From Pseudanabaena sp. M085S1SP2A07QC (GTDB taxonomy: Bacteria; Cyanobacteriota; Cyanobacteriia; Pseudanabaenales; Pseudanabaenaceae): DNA of 64,000 nt. A program made the translations under genes and the position numbers. Shown in pieces: positions 1-8,340 of the stretch. Each line of letters starts with the position of its first letter. Within the stretch, counting starts at the first letter, position 1. The notes under the pieces are model-generated. The model was not told where the DNA came from and ran no database searches. It saw nothing but the letters and a program-made list of their open reading frames with translations. The stretch is taken from contig JADBWK010000004.1 of the NCBI GenBank assembly GCA_020404895.1, positions 45,506 through 109,505 of the forward strand, written 5' to 3'.

Positions 1-17
1 AAGCGGAGTTCCGCCCT

Positions 18-1094
18 ATGATTGACGCTATTATCATTTTTACATTCATCCTAGCTGGCGCAGGCACTGGCTTCCATGGCATTGATTTCTTACCCCCAGA
101 TACGATCGCCAATCTCAATATCCAAAATTTACGTTGGGTAACCCTTGGAGTTGGATCTGTCGTCGGTCTAGTGGCAGGATTGATTGTTCAAAACACCTAT
201 CGCCGTGTTGAGACCAACATTCGATCAATGCCGCTTGAGACGATTTTGGGTCGGGCTGTTGGTTTAGTCTTTGGACTATTGGTTGCTAACTTGATGCTAG
301 CTCCATTATTTCTAATACCTATTCCCGACAATTTTGACTTTATTAAGCCACTCACCGCAATTTTAGTAAGTATTATTTTTGCCTATTCAGGGATGACCCT
401 GTCCGATACCCACGGACGCGCATTATTACGTTTGATTAATCCTAACAATGTCGAAAGTAGCCTCATTGCCGATGGTACATTGCGTACAGCCACAGCCAAG
501 GTTTTGGATACTAGCACAGTGATTGATGGGAGGATTCAGACCTTAATGGAGACAGGCTTTTTAGAAGGTCAATTATTGATCCCGCATTTTGTGATTCAAG
601 AACTACAGACGATCGCCGATAGCTCCAATGATCAAAAACGAGTGCGTGGTAGAAGGGGGCTGGATATTCTTAATAACATGCGCGATCAATTTAGCGATCG
701 CATTACAATTCATTCAGCAGACTACGAAGACTTACATACAGTCGATGCTAAATTAGTGCGCCTAGCCCAAGAGCTAAGCTGTACATTGATTACCAATGAC
801 TACAACCTCAATAAAGTTGCAAATTTGCAGCAAGTCGAAGTTTTAAACATTAACGATCTTGCTCAGGCTCTGCGTCCAACCTACTTACCTGGTGACTTGA
901 TCGAAATTAAGGTACTTAAAGAAGGAAAAGAAGTATCTCAAGGAATCGGCTATCTTGAAGACGGTACAATGGTCGTCATTGAAGAGGGTCGTGAATATCT
1001 CGGCAAACAAATTGTTGTGATTGTTACCAGTGCTTTACAAACTTCTGCGGGGCGGATGATTTTTGCTCGCCACGAAGCGATCGCCACTGTCTAG
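18..1094 (+). CDS. PIN/TRAM domain membrane protein (YacL-like)
   Basis: The 358-residue protein has an N-terminal membrane part (hydrophobic segments near residues 2-19, 40-58, 78-101 and 109-126). A PIN nuclease-like domain follows (about 160-281), with acidic residues in VLDTSTVIDG (D164), VIQEL (E195), TVDAK (D243) and TNDYN (D261). The C-terminal 285-345 looks like a TRAM domain, a small beta fold that binds RNA. This order matches the YacL family of membrane-tethered PIN-TRAM proteins found in Gram-positives and cyanobacteria. PIN domains are metal-dependent RNases, but the substrate here is unknown. The ATG follows a GGAGTTCCGCC segment. The gene is complete. Confidence 0.88.
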   Translation: MIDAIIIFTFILAGAGTGFHGIDFLPPDTIANLNIQNLRWVTLGVGSVVGLVAGLIVQNTYRRVETNIRSMPLETILGRAVGLVFGLLVANLMLAPLFLIPIPDNFDFIKPLTAILVSIIFAYSGMTLSDTHGRALLRLINPNNVESSLIADGTLRTATAKVLDTSTVIDGRIQTLMETGFLEGQLLIPHFVIQELQTIADSSNDQKRVRGRRGLDILNNMRDQFSDRITIHSADYEDLHTVDAKLVRLAQELSCTLITNDYNLNKVANLQQVEVLNINDLAQALRPTYLPGDLIEIKVLKEGKEVSQGIGYLEDGTMVVIEEGREYLGKQIVVIVTSALQTSAGRMIFARHEAIATV

Positions 1095-1255
1095 CGTCAA
1101 GGCAAAGGGGAAAAGGGAAAAGGAAAACCCAATTTCTAATTACCTATTTCTAACTACCACTTACCTATTCCTAACTACCTATGCAAGTTTCGCCATCCCA
1201 CTCACAGCGACAATTGGTATCAGGTAAAGTCGGTTGGGGCTGGAGGCAAGCGACT

Positions 1256-2620
1256 ATGCCTATTTCTGCGAACTTTTTTTTTGCAGGATTGCTCATGCTC
1301 ATGGTGGCGATCGCACAATTATTGTCAATTGGAGAAACAAATTTTTTAGCAGTTTCAAGTCTTTCGTTACTTGTAGGTTTTGCGATCGGCATCTATGTAG
1401 CCAAATCAGTGGTTAATGTATGCCAACAAAATTCAGATTATATATTTCCCCGCACTCAGTTAATTGGGATTTCAACCTATTGGTTAGCTTTAATCGCAGC
1501 CCTTAGTACTTCTCCAGAAAACTTCATTAAGGGATTTGTGGCGATTTGGTGGATTTTACCCGCCGCTATTTTTATAGGTATTTCTAGTTCGCTCGCTTTT
1601 CGCTCAGGTAAATCTAAAAAAATAGATAAAAAGCAAATCCTAGAAACTGTTAATGCTGATGTACTAAATGTAGTTACCTATTCCGATCAAACGGTTTTAG
1701 TCAGCCCCTCATCACTTGGTCAGCAACCACGACAGTTTAATAGTCTTGTGTTAATCCTGTTGGGTTTTTTCTTTTGGTCAATGATAGATTTATCTCCAAA
1801 TCTAAGAGCGATCGCGGCGATCAGTTTGACCACTACGGGGCTGACAGGATTTTTTACATGGCAAGCCCAATTGAGAGCGCCCGAAAAAGTTTTACAACTA
1901 AGATTTAGTGGTTTATGGGGAATTGCTGCCGAATATGCAATTAATGTAAAACCATTCTCATGCCTATCCGTCATCAAATTGCAAGAGTCTAGCGGCGAAC
2001 TAAGCTGGATGCAGCTATCGGGGAATAATAGTGATATTACGATCCCTTTAGCGATGACAATTTTGCCATCCACCAATAAAGACGCTACAAATCAAAAAGC
2101 TTCAGATCAAAACGATGAGTTAGGGCAAGCCATCCGCGAGGAGTTCCGCCTTGCGAAGCAAGAAACTGAGCGCGACAGTTTAGGCATGGCTACTGTATTA
2201 CTACCTCAGGGAGCGGGAATTTTAGCAGGTACAGCATTTATTATCTTAGGCGTGGTGTTACTGTTTATCTTTCCTTTGCCCACAAGCCTATCAGCAGAAA
2301 GTGCGATCGCTTGGCTTGGCGTTTGCTTAGTTAGTCCTGCGATCGCCAGATTTTTCTTGCAGCTAGTTGCCCCGAACAGTTTGCAAAGCGATCGCCCTAG
2401 CTACAGCAAAAATCATTTACAGTCATGGGAAATAGGTACGGCAATTTTATTAATCAGCGCTTTTCTACCAACGCAACAAACAGCAAAAATTGCACCTCTG
2501 GCTATCTTCATGCAATCACTGCCGATACTAACGCTCATTTGCGGATGGCTTAGTATCAGTATCGGAGCCTGCATTCTAGCTTTTGTACGCCGTACCCCTC
2601 TTTGGAATACAAACTACTAA
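1256..2620 (+). CDS. Hypothetical polytopic membrane protein
   Basis: I do not recognise a named family. The frame is open from 1181, but the ATG at 1256 has GGAGG nine bases upstream and starts directly before a hydrophobic segment, so I use it (454 residues). About ten hydrophobic segments are visible: four in the N-terminal third, two in the middle and three or four at the C terminus. They flank a soluble stretch around 200-320. An odd charged insert, AIREEFRLAKQETERD (about residues 292-307), is encoded by a small palindromic stretch with a TTGCGAAGCAA hairpin, perhaps a repeat captured in frame. Function is unknown; it is probably an inner or thylakoid membrane protein. Confidence 0.75.
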   Translation: MPISANFFFAGLLMLMVAIAQLLSIGETNFLAVSSLSLLVGFAIGIYVAKSVVNVCQQNSDYIFPRTQLIGISTYWLALIAALSTSPENFIKGFVAIWWILPAAIFIGISSSLAFRSGKSKKIDKKQILETVNADVLNVVTYSDQTVLVSPSSLGQQPRQFNSLVLILLGFFFWSMIDLSPNLRAIAAISLTTTGLTGFFTWQAQLRAPEKVLQLRFSGLWGIAAEYAINVKPFSCLSVIKLQESSGELSWMQLSGNNSDITIPLAMTILPSTNKDATNQKASDQNDELGQAIREEFRLAKQETERDSLGMATVLLPQGAGILAGTAFIILGVVLLFIFPLPTSLSAESAIAWLGVCLVSPAIARFFLQLVAPNSLQSDRPSYSKNHLQSWEIGTAILLISAFLPTQQTAKIAPLAIFMQSLPILTLICGWLSISIGACILAFVRRTPLWNTNY

Positions 2621-2631
2621 TCAAAATTACT

Positions 2632-2663
2632 AGTCAAAAAATTGCTTTGCAATTTTTTTGACT
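2632..2663. terminator. Bidirectional hairpin between convergent genes
   Basis: Inverted repeat with arms AGTCAAAAAATTGC and its near-perfect complement around a TTT loop. It sits between the 3' ends of the converging membrane-protein and TPR genes. T-rich flanks on both strands fit a bidirectional terminator. Confidence 0.6.
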
Positions 2664-2677
2664 TTTTTAATTCAGCT

Positions 2678-3145
2678 TTAATTCAGCATGGCAGTACATT
2701 CGAGAATTAGTTTTTGGTTGGTGAGCGAGTAGGGTTGAATTTCTAAGGCTCTGCGGAAAGTGGCGATCGCTTCGTGATAGTTACCGATCGCAGCGTAGCA
2801 TAGACCCAAACCGTGAACTGCCCCAAAGTGGTAAGGATTAAGAGCGATCGCTTTTTGGCAATCTTTGATTGAGCGTTTGTAATCTCCCTGCATATAAAAC
2901 AAAACCGCCCGACGATTCCATGCTTCGACAAAATCTGGCTGAGCATGAATTAATTGTGTCAACATCAGCTCCGATTGTCTTACATTGCCGCTATCTGCCA
3001 TCATTTGACTCTGTCGCAAGACCTGCAAACCCTGCATCCCCTTCTGCATAAACCACATTTCCCACAAACTCTGGGTGGCGCGATCGCGAATACCTTCATC
3101 TTGACTTTTGAGGTCTCTCAACAATTCTTCGATGGGTTGGGTCAT
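2678..3145 (-). CDS. Tetratricopeptide repeat protein
   Basis: A 155-residue soluble protein with about three TPR helix pairs in its C-terminal two thirds. Typical TPR residues are seen in PDFVEAWNRRAVLFYMQGDY, NPYHFGAVHGLGLCYAAIGN and the final QPYSLTNQKL. TPRs mediate protein-protein contacts. The N-terminal 40 residues (MTQPIEELLRDLKSQDEGIRDRA) look helical. The ATG at 3145 is preferred to a TTG at 3157. The gene stands alone and converges with the membrane-protein gene. No signal peptide is seen. The partner is unknown. Confidence 0.85.
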   Translation of the reverse strand: MTQPIEELLRDLKSQDEGIRDRATQSLWEMWFMQKGMQGLQVLRQSQMMADSGNVRQSELMLTQLIHAQPDFVEAWNRRAVLFYMQGDYKRSIKDCQKAIALNPYHFGAVHGLGLCYAAIGNYHEAIATFRRALEIQPYSLTNQKLILECTAMLN

Positions 3146-3325
3146 TAGTCTAGACAAATAAATTTATACTACGCAGATAAATTTTGAAGAACATTGCTTT
3201 ACGAAGGATTTCAAAATTTATTTGGATTTGCTTTGATGACAAAACTCAATCCTTTTTTAAAGTTTGAACTAAAAGCGGGACTTGTGTTAGTTTTTTAACT
3301 CATACCTAAGAGATATTTTGCTCGT

Positions 3326-3664
3326 ATGTCTATCATACAAATTACTGTCCAAGAGCTAGCCGAACGTTTGGTTGGTGAACGTCAAGACTTACAACTGATC
3401 GATGTGCGCGAACGTGACGAGGTGGAGATTGCTGCGATCGCAGATTTTACGATCTTGCCTCTGAGTGAATATGGAGAATGGTCAGTAGATTTTACGGAAA
3501 AGTTTAATCCCCATGCGGAAACGTTAGTGCTTTGCCATCACGGGATGCGATCGGCGCAGATGTGTCAATGGTTAATCAATCAAGGCTTTACTAACGTTAA
3601 AAATATTGGTGGCGGCATTGATGCCTATGCCTATGCGGTTGAGCCGAGTATGGCTAAGTACTAA
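3326..3664 (+). CDS. Rhodanese-like domain protein
   Basis: The 112 residues form a single rhodanese homology domain: ELAERL near the start, the LIDVRERDE strand-turn, and the active-site loop CHHGMRSAQM with the catalytic cysteine near residue 71. NIGGGIDAYA near the end is also typical. Single-domain rhodaneses carry sulfur as a cysteine persulfide or act as sulfurtransferases. The sulfur acceptor cannot be told from the sequence. It is a complete single gene. Its stop codon lies inside a perfect palindrome shared with the converging next gene. Confidence 0.9.
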   Translation: MSIIQITVQELAERLVGERQDLQLIDVRERDEVEIAAIADFTILPLSEYGEWSVDFTEKFNPHAETLVLCHHGMRSAQMCQWLINQGFTNVKNIGGGIDAYAYAVEPSMAKY

Positions 3665-3689
3665 AAAATTTGCTTCGCAAATTTTTTAG
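3661..3689. terminator. Perfect palindrome sharing two stop codons
   Basis: Arms of 13 bases (CTAAAAAATTTGC and complement) flank a TTC loop. The left arm contains the stop of the rhodanese gene and the right arm the stop of the converging small membrane-protein gene. It is a likely bidirectional terminator and one of the GC-NNN-GC palindromes described in the findings. Confidence 0.7.
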
Positions 3690-3871
3690 TTTGAGGTCAA
3701 AAAGGGAATGCTGAAAAATACTGCTAAGCCGATCGCAGAAACAATGCTACTAATAATCGTAATCACAATAAATTTACGATCGCTAGCTCCATAGAACTTA
3801 TTGGGCAGCGAACTCGCTAATACCATTAGCCCAATTATGACGAGAATCCCAATAAATAAGGTGCGACTCAT
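3686..3871 (-). CDS. Small two-TM membrane protein
   Basis: A 61-residue protein with two hydrophobic helices (about residues 4-22 and 35-56) joined by a short polar loop, PNKFYGASDRK. I do not recognise a family. The composition, the spacing to neighbours and the end inside a shared palindrome support a real gene. No strong ribosome binding site is seen upstream of the ATG at 3871. The role is unknown. Confidence 0.6.
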   Translation of the reverse strand: MSRTLFIGILVIIGLMVLASSLPNKFYGASDRKFIVITIISSIVSAIGLAVFFSIPFLTSN

Positions 3872-3894
3872 AATTTTTTAATTTTAAATTACTT

Positions 3895-3923
3895 AGAGAG
3901 GCGGCGTGAAGCGCCGCTTCTCT
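3895..3923. repeat. GC-rich inverted repeat in a divergent promoter region
   Basis: Twelve-base arms (AGAGAGGCGGCG against the complement of CGCCGCTTCTCT, one mismatch) lie between two divergent genes. A terminator is not expected here, so it is a repeat insertion or an operator-like site. Confidence 0.5.
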
Positions 3924-3954
3924 ATAATAAAGCCATACCTTACGAAATCTCTCT

Positions 3955-5304
3955 ATGTCAGATTGGTTGTGGCTTCAGCGATCGCTACCTGAAAATATGA
4001 CTGGCGCAGATCTATGGGAAGCGCTCTATGCAGATGAACCGATTACAGTTCTACTAGAAAGTCCAGCCACAGTCCCTTCAAAATTAGCAAGATATTCGAT
4101 CGCCGCAGGAAAACCACGACAGGTTTGGACTCCTGAGGTCGGTGAGATTCTGCCATGCCTTGAAAAATTGCGATCGCGGATGCAGTCTTCTCAAAATCCT
4201 AATTCTGATTTACCCACTCATTTACCCTTCACAGGCGGATATTTAGGTTGGTTGGGCTATGACCTCGCATGGGAAATTGAGCGATTGCCATATACTAAGC
4301 CAGACACTTTGCCCTTTCCAGTTGCCTTTTGGTACGAGCCATCTAGCTTTGCCGTAATCGATCATCAAACTCAAAATATTTGGCTAGCGGCTAGCGATGA
4401 TCACGAATTAACCGAACTAAGCGATCGCTTAAACAAAGAAATTTCTCCCACAAATCAAACTTTGCTCCTGCCGAAGGCAGGAACAAAGTTTACCTGTAGA
4501 CCAGATCAACAAGGCTATGAAGCCATGGTGAATCAAGCAAAACAGCATATTTATGCTGGCGATATTTTTCAGGCAAATATCTCTATGCGCTACGGCTACC
4601 CTTGGGCATCGGATGGATGGAAACTATACCGTCACTTACAAAAAATTAATCCATCACCCTTTGCCAGCTATTGGCGGACAACTTGGGGTGAAGTAATTAG
4701 CGTTTCCCCTGAGCGCCTAGTCAGCTTGCGCGATCGCCATGCGGAAACCCGACCGATCGCAGGCACAAGACCACGTGGGAAAGATCGACAGCAAGATCTC
4801 GAATTTGAGAGCGAATTACTGGCTTGTACCAAAGAGCAAGCTGAACATATTATGCTTGTTGACCTTGAACGCAATGACCTCGGACGAGTTTGTGAATGGG
4901 GTAGCGTAATAGTCGATGAACTCTTAGCGATCGAACGATACAGTCACGTTATGCATCTTGTAAGTAATGTGGTGGGGACATTACGCAGCGATCTCAACTT
5001 TGTTGATCTCATTCGGGCTACTTTTCCTGGAGGGACAATTACAGGTTGTCCTAAGGTGCGCTGTATGGAAATCGTCGAAAAATTGGAGCCCCAGCGTCGC
5101 AGCTTGTTTTATGGCTCCTGCGGCTATATTGATCGGCGCGGCAATATGGATCTGAATATTCTGATTCGGACTTTGCTGAAGACTGACAATCATATCTGGG
5201 GTCAGGTCGGAGCAGGGATTGTCGCTGATAGCGTTAGCGATCGCGAATGGCACGAATCCTTGCAAAAAGCTCAGGCTCAGCTAGCAGTACTAGGCTTGGC
5301 CTAA
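3955..5304 (+). CDS. Chorismate-binding synthase component I (TrpE/PabB family)
   Basis: The 449-residue protein belongs to the anthranilate synthase / aminodeoxychorismate synthase component I family, which aminates chorismate using ammonia from a glutaminase partner. Family motifs include AGDIFQANIS (about 200), ERLVS, RPIAGTRPRG (about 265), ERNDLGRV (about 303), FPGGTITGCPK (about 355) and GQVGAGIVADS near the end. LLES near residue 35 resembles the tryptophan-binding LLES motif of TrpE. The PIAGT motif has alanine where many PabB proteins have a catalytic lysine (PIKGT), which leans towards anthranilate synthase chemistry. However, the gene is a stand-alone copy and the length suits either role. 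A palindrome lies in frame at 4457-4491. Confidence 0.85.
   Translation: MSDWLWLQRSLPENMTGADLWEALYADEPITVLLESPATVPSKLARYSIAAGKPRQVWTPEVGEILPCLEKLRSRMQSSQNPNSDLPTHLPFTGGYLGWLGYDLAWEIERLPYTKPDTLPFPVAFWYEPSSFAVIDHQTQNIWLAASDDHELTELSDRLNKEISPTNQTLLLPKAGTKFTCRPDQQGYEAMVNQAKQHIYAGDIFQANISMRYGYPWASDGWKLYRHLQKINPSPFASYWRTTWGEVISVSPERLVSLRDRHAETRPIAGTRPRGKDRQQDLEFESELLACTKEQAEHIMLVDLERNDLGRVCEWGSVIVDELLAIERYSHVMHLVSNVVGTLRSDLNFVDLIRATFPGGTITGCPKVRCMEIVEKLEPQRRSLFYGSCGYIDRRGNMDLNILIRTLLKTDNHIWGQVGAGIVADSVSDREWHESLQKAQAQLAVLGLA
4457..4491. repeat. In-frame palindrome inside the trpE/pabB-like gene
   Basis: Sixteen-base arms (one mismatch) around a GAA loop, CTGCC-GAA-GGCAG at the centre. It encodes about 11 residues (QTLLLPKAGTK region) in the linker between the N-terminal part and the catalytic core. 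Confidence 0.7.
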
Positions 5305-5310
5305 CTAACT

Positions 5311-5343
5311 AGAGATTTGCAGCGCTAAGACCTGCAAATCTCT
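5311..5343. terminator. Hairpin after the trpE/pabB-like gene
   Basis: Perfect 12-base arms (AGAGATTTGCAG and complement) with a 9-base loop, just downstream of the stop codon. There is no long T tract, so termination strength is uncertain. Confidence 0.5.
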
Positions 5344-5399
5344 CATGGGGTTTGTGATCCGATAGAATACTTAAGCAACTACTATCGCTATATCTATCC

Positions 5400-6119
5400 A
5401 TGAGTGGAACCAAACTCTACGAAGGCAAAGCCAAAATTCTGTTTACAACAAATGATCCTAATATTTTGCTGTCGCGTTACAAAGACGACGCAACCGCCTT
5501 CAATGCTCTCAAAAAAGGCTCGATCGCTAATAAAGGGGAAATGAACTGTGCGATCGCCTCGCATATTTTTCAGTATTTAGAAGCCCAAGGTATGGCAACT
5601 CACTTCATTAAGCAAGTCTCACCTAATGAGATGCAAGTTGTTGCCGTTAAGATTTTGCCGATAGAAGTTGTCGTCCGCAATATTGCCGCTGGAAGTATTT
5701 GTAAACGTCTTGGTCTAGAGCAAGGTCATCCTCTCAAAAAGCCCCTTGTCGAATTTTTCTATAAAAATGATGACCTTGGTGATCCTCTGATTACTGATGC
5801 TCATGTGGCTATGCTCGATCTCGCCACACCTGAACAAGTTGACCAACTCAAACAGTTAGCACTAGATATTAATCAACATCTACAAACATTTTTTGATCGC
5901 TGCAATTTGCTCCTTGTTGATTTTAAGGTGGAAATTGGTGTTGATGTTAATGAACGCTTAATATTAGCCGATGAAATTAGCCCTGATACTTGTCGTCTCT
6001 GGGATAAAGCGATATCTGACCCAACAGCACGGATTATGGACAAAGATCGTTTTCGGCAAGATCTTGGTAATATTGCAGAAGCCTATCAAGAGGTAATGAA
6101 ACGAGTCCTAGCAACTTAA
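5400..6119 (+). CDS. purC: Phosphoribosylaminoimidazole-succinocarboxamide synthase
   Basis: SAICAR synthetase joins aspartate to CAIR using ATP in step 8 of purine synthesis. The 239 residues match the usual bacterial PurC length. Motifs include LYEGKAKILF at the N terminus, ATAFNALKKGSIANKG, the VEVVVRNIAAGSICKRLG block (about 93-110), DVNERLILADEISPDTCRLWD (about 183-202) and the DKDRFRQDLG end. It is complete and starts at an ATG. A 215-base gap with no recognisable gene separates it from the next gene. Confidence 0.97.
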   Translation: MSGTKLYEGKAKILFTTNDPNILLSRYKDDATAFNALKKGSIANKGEMNCAIASHIFQYLEAQGMATHFIKQVSPNEMQVVAVKILPIEVVVRNIAAGSICKRLGLEQGHPLKKPLVEFFYKNDDLGDPLITDAHVAMLDLATPEQVDQLKQLALDINQHLQTFFDRCNLLLVDFKVEIGVDVNERLILADEISPDTCRLWDKAISDPTARIMDKDRFRQDLGNIAEAYQEVMKRVLAT

Positions 6120-6334
6120 AAATTTGGCTCTGCGAATGTCTTTTAATGTCGTCATCACTAGTTAGGCTGATTACATATGGTATGACCGACGCATATACTA
6201 GATAAAATAAGCCCCTAGCAATATAGGGATGTTGGAAGTTATAGTAATTTATTACTAGTGTAATAAATCTCCTGTTTCTGTTTGATCGTTAATAGTTTCT
6301 TGTTAATAAATTCTGTAGGTGTTTGGAAGACTTT

Positions 6335-8338
6335 ATGCGTATAAACTTGCTCTTATTCACAGCCATTGCCGCATCCAGCACGTTACTTACAAGCCCTTTG
6401 CTGGCACAGGCTGCTCCTGCAAAGCAAGAGATTGCTCAAGCGCCAACTCCGCAGCCAACTAATCCTCCAGCATCTGAAAAGCCTGCTGAACCGAGCACGC
6501 CAATCCCCCCCAGTTCATCCCCAACTTTTACGCTACCATCTACCACGCCTGCTCCAGCAACTACAACTGAAACTCAAGTGCTGGTGGGCGAAGTTGCAAT
6601 CAAAACTCCCGAAGGGCAACCTCCATTACCCCCTGAGCTAGAACAAAGAATTTATGATGCGATCGCCACAAAGCCAGGTCGGACAGTAACTCGTACCCAA
6701 CTCCAATCAGACATCAATGCTGTATTTGCTACTGGCTTTTTCTCGAATGTGCAAGCAGAACCAGAAGACACAGACATTGGGGTGCGTGTAACGTTCTTTG
6801 TACTGCCAAATCCCGTACTCAAGTCCGTCAATACAGAAGGAACAAAAGTTTTAGAGGAAGGAGTAATTGATCGGATCTTTGGCTCACAGATTGGCAAAAT
6901 CACTAATCTCAAAGATGTTCAAACAGGAGTTAAAGAACTTGAGAAATACTACCAAGACAAGGGCTATGTCCTAGCTCAGATTGTTGATATTAAGGCAACT
7001 CCTGATGGAAATATTAATCTAATCGTTTCTGAAGGTGTGATCGAAGATATCAAAGTTGCCTTTATCAATGAAGACGGCAAAACCGTTGACAAAGAAGGCA
7101 AACCAGTCACTGGTAATACTCGGGACTTTATTATTACCCGTGAGCTAACGATTAAAGAAGGTGAAATCTTCAATAAAAACACAGTTCAAGGTGACTTACA
7201 AAAAGTCTTTGCTCTCGGTTTATTTGAAGATCTCAATATAGGACTTGCGCCTGGATCAGATCCACGCAAAGTGATTGTGACTGTCAACGTCAAGGAACGC
7301 ACCACAGCCTCAATTGCAGCAGGTGCTGGTATAAGTTCATCAACAGGTTTATTTGGTACAGTCAGTTTTCAGCAGCAAAACCTTGGTGGTAACAACCAAA
7401 AACTCGGCTTAGATATTCAGGTAGGTGAACGCGAATTACTATTTGATCTCAACTTCACCGATCCTTGGCTGGCTGGTGATCCTAATCGGACTTCCTTCAC
7501 CGCTAATATTTTTAACCGCAGTTTGTTTAGCTATATTTTTGATAGTCCAATTGGGATTGGTGTAAATAACAACAGTCCTCGCATCAACCGTCTTGGCACA
7601 GGTTTTAGCTTCTCTCGACCATTGGGATCTGCCACAACAGCCTCACTGGGCTTGCGATTTGAACGAGTCAGTATTACCGATAGCAACAATAATGCGATCT
7701 CTGCGACTGACTCACTGGGTAATCCGCTCTCTGCTAGTGGCACTGGTCAAGATGACTTGCTATTGCTGCAATTTGCCTATGCTACCGATCAGCGAGACAA
7801 TCCGATTAAGCCATCTTCTGGTTCTGTATTTCGGATTGCCACTGAGCAGTCGATCCCCGTAGGTTTGGGTTCAGTATTTTTGAATCGAGTTCGCGCTAGC
7901 TACAGTCATTTCTTTCCCGTGAAGTTCTTGAATTTCTCTGAAGGTAATCAAACGCTTGCCTTCAACTTTCAAGCAGGCACTGTAATCGGTACTTTGCCTC
8001 CCTACGAAGCATTTCAACTCGGCGGTAGTAACTCAGTACGCGGCTGGGATGAAGGCAAAATTGGAAGCGGTCGTAGTTTTGGCATCTTCTCTGCGGAATA
8101 TCGTTTTCCTGTCTTTAATATAGTCGGTGGAGTCCTGTTCTTTGACTATGGTACTGATTTAGGCTCAGCCTCATCCGTGCCAGGTAATCCTGCGGGAGCT
8201 AGAAATAAGCCAGGTAATGGCGCAGGTTATGGCATAGGGGTGCGAGTACAATCTCCTCTAGGTTCAATCAGAGTGGACTATGGTATTGGCTCAAATGGTG
8301 GCACGCAGTTTAGCTTTGGTCTGGGAGAGAAATTCTAG
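6335..8338 (+). CDS. Omp85/BamA-family outer membrane protein
   Basis: The 667-residue protein from the ATG at 6335 (a TTG lies 12 bases upstream) starts with a signal peptide: MRINLLLF, a hydrophobic core, then LLAQAA. A Pro/Thr-rich stretch follows (about 30-75), then POTRA domains (about 85-320), and a C-terminal beta-barrel with many alternating strands ending in FSFGLGEKF, whose last residue is the aromatic of an outer-membrane signature. GGSNSVRGWDEGKIG carries the conserved VRG motif of Omp85 loop 6. Such proteins insert beta-barrels in the outer membrane (Toc75-related in cyanobacteria). The gene stops two bases before lpxC, giving an envelope biogenesis operon. Confidence 0.93.
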   Translation: MRINLLLFTAIAASSTLLTSPLLAQAAPAKQEIAQAPTPQPTNPPASEKPAEPSTPIPPSSSPTFTLPSTTPAPATTTETQVLVGEVAIKTPEGQPPLPPELEQRIYDAIATKPGRTVTRTQLQSDINAVFATGFFSNVQAEPEDTDIGVRVTFFVLPNPVLKSVNTEGTKVLEEGVIDRIFGSQIGKITNLKDVQTGVKELEKYYQDKGYVLAQIVDIKATPDGNINLIVSEGVIEDIKVAFINEDGKTVDKEGKPVTGNTRDFIITRELTIKEGEIFNKNTVQGDLQKVFALGLFEDLNIGLAPGSDPRKVIVTVNVKERTTASIAAGAGISSSTGLFGTVSFQQQNLGGNNQKLGLDIQVGERELLFDLNFTDPWLAGDPNRTSFTANIFNRSLFSYIFDSPIGIGVNNNSPRINRLGTGFSFSRPLGSATTASLGLRFERVSITDSNNNAISATDSLGNPLSASGTGQDDLLLLQFAYATDQRDNPIKPSSGSVFRIATEQSIPVGLGSVFLNRVRASYSHFFPVKFLNFSEGNQTLAFNFQAGTVIGTLPPYEAFQLGGSNSVRGWDEGKIGSGRSFGIFSAEYRFPVFNIVGGVLFFDYGTDLGSASSVPGNPAGARNKPGNGAGYGIGVRVQSPLGSIRVDYGIGSNGGTQFSFGLGEKF

Positions 8339-8340
8339 TC

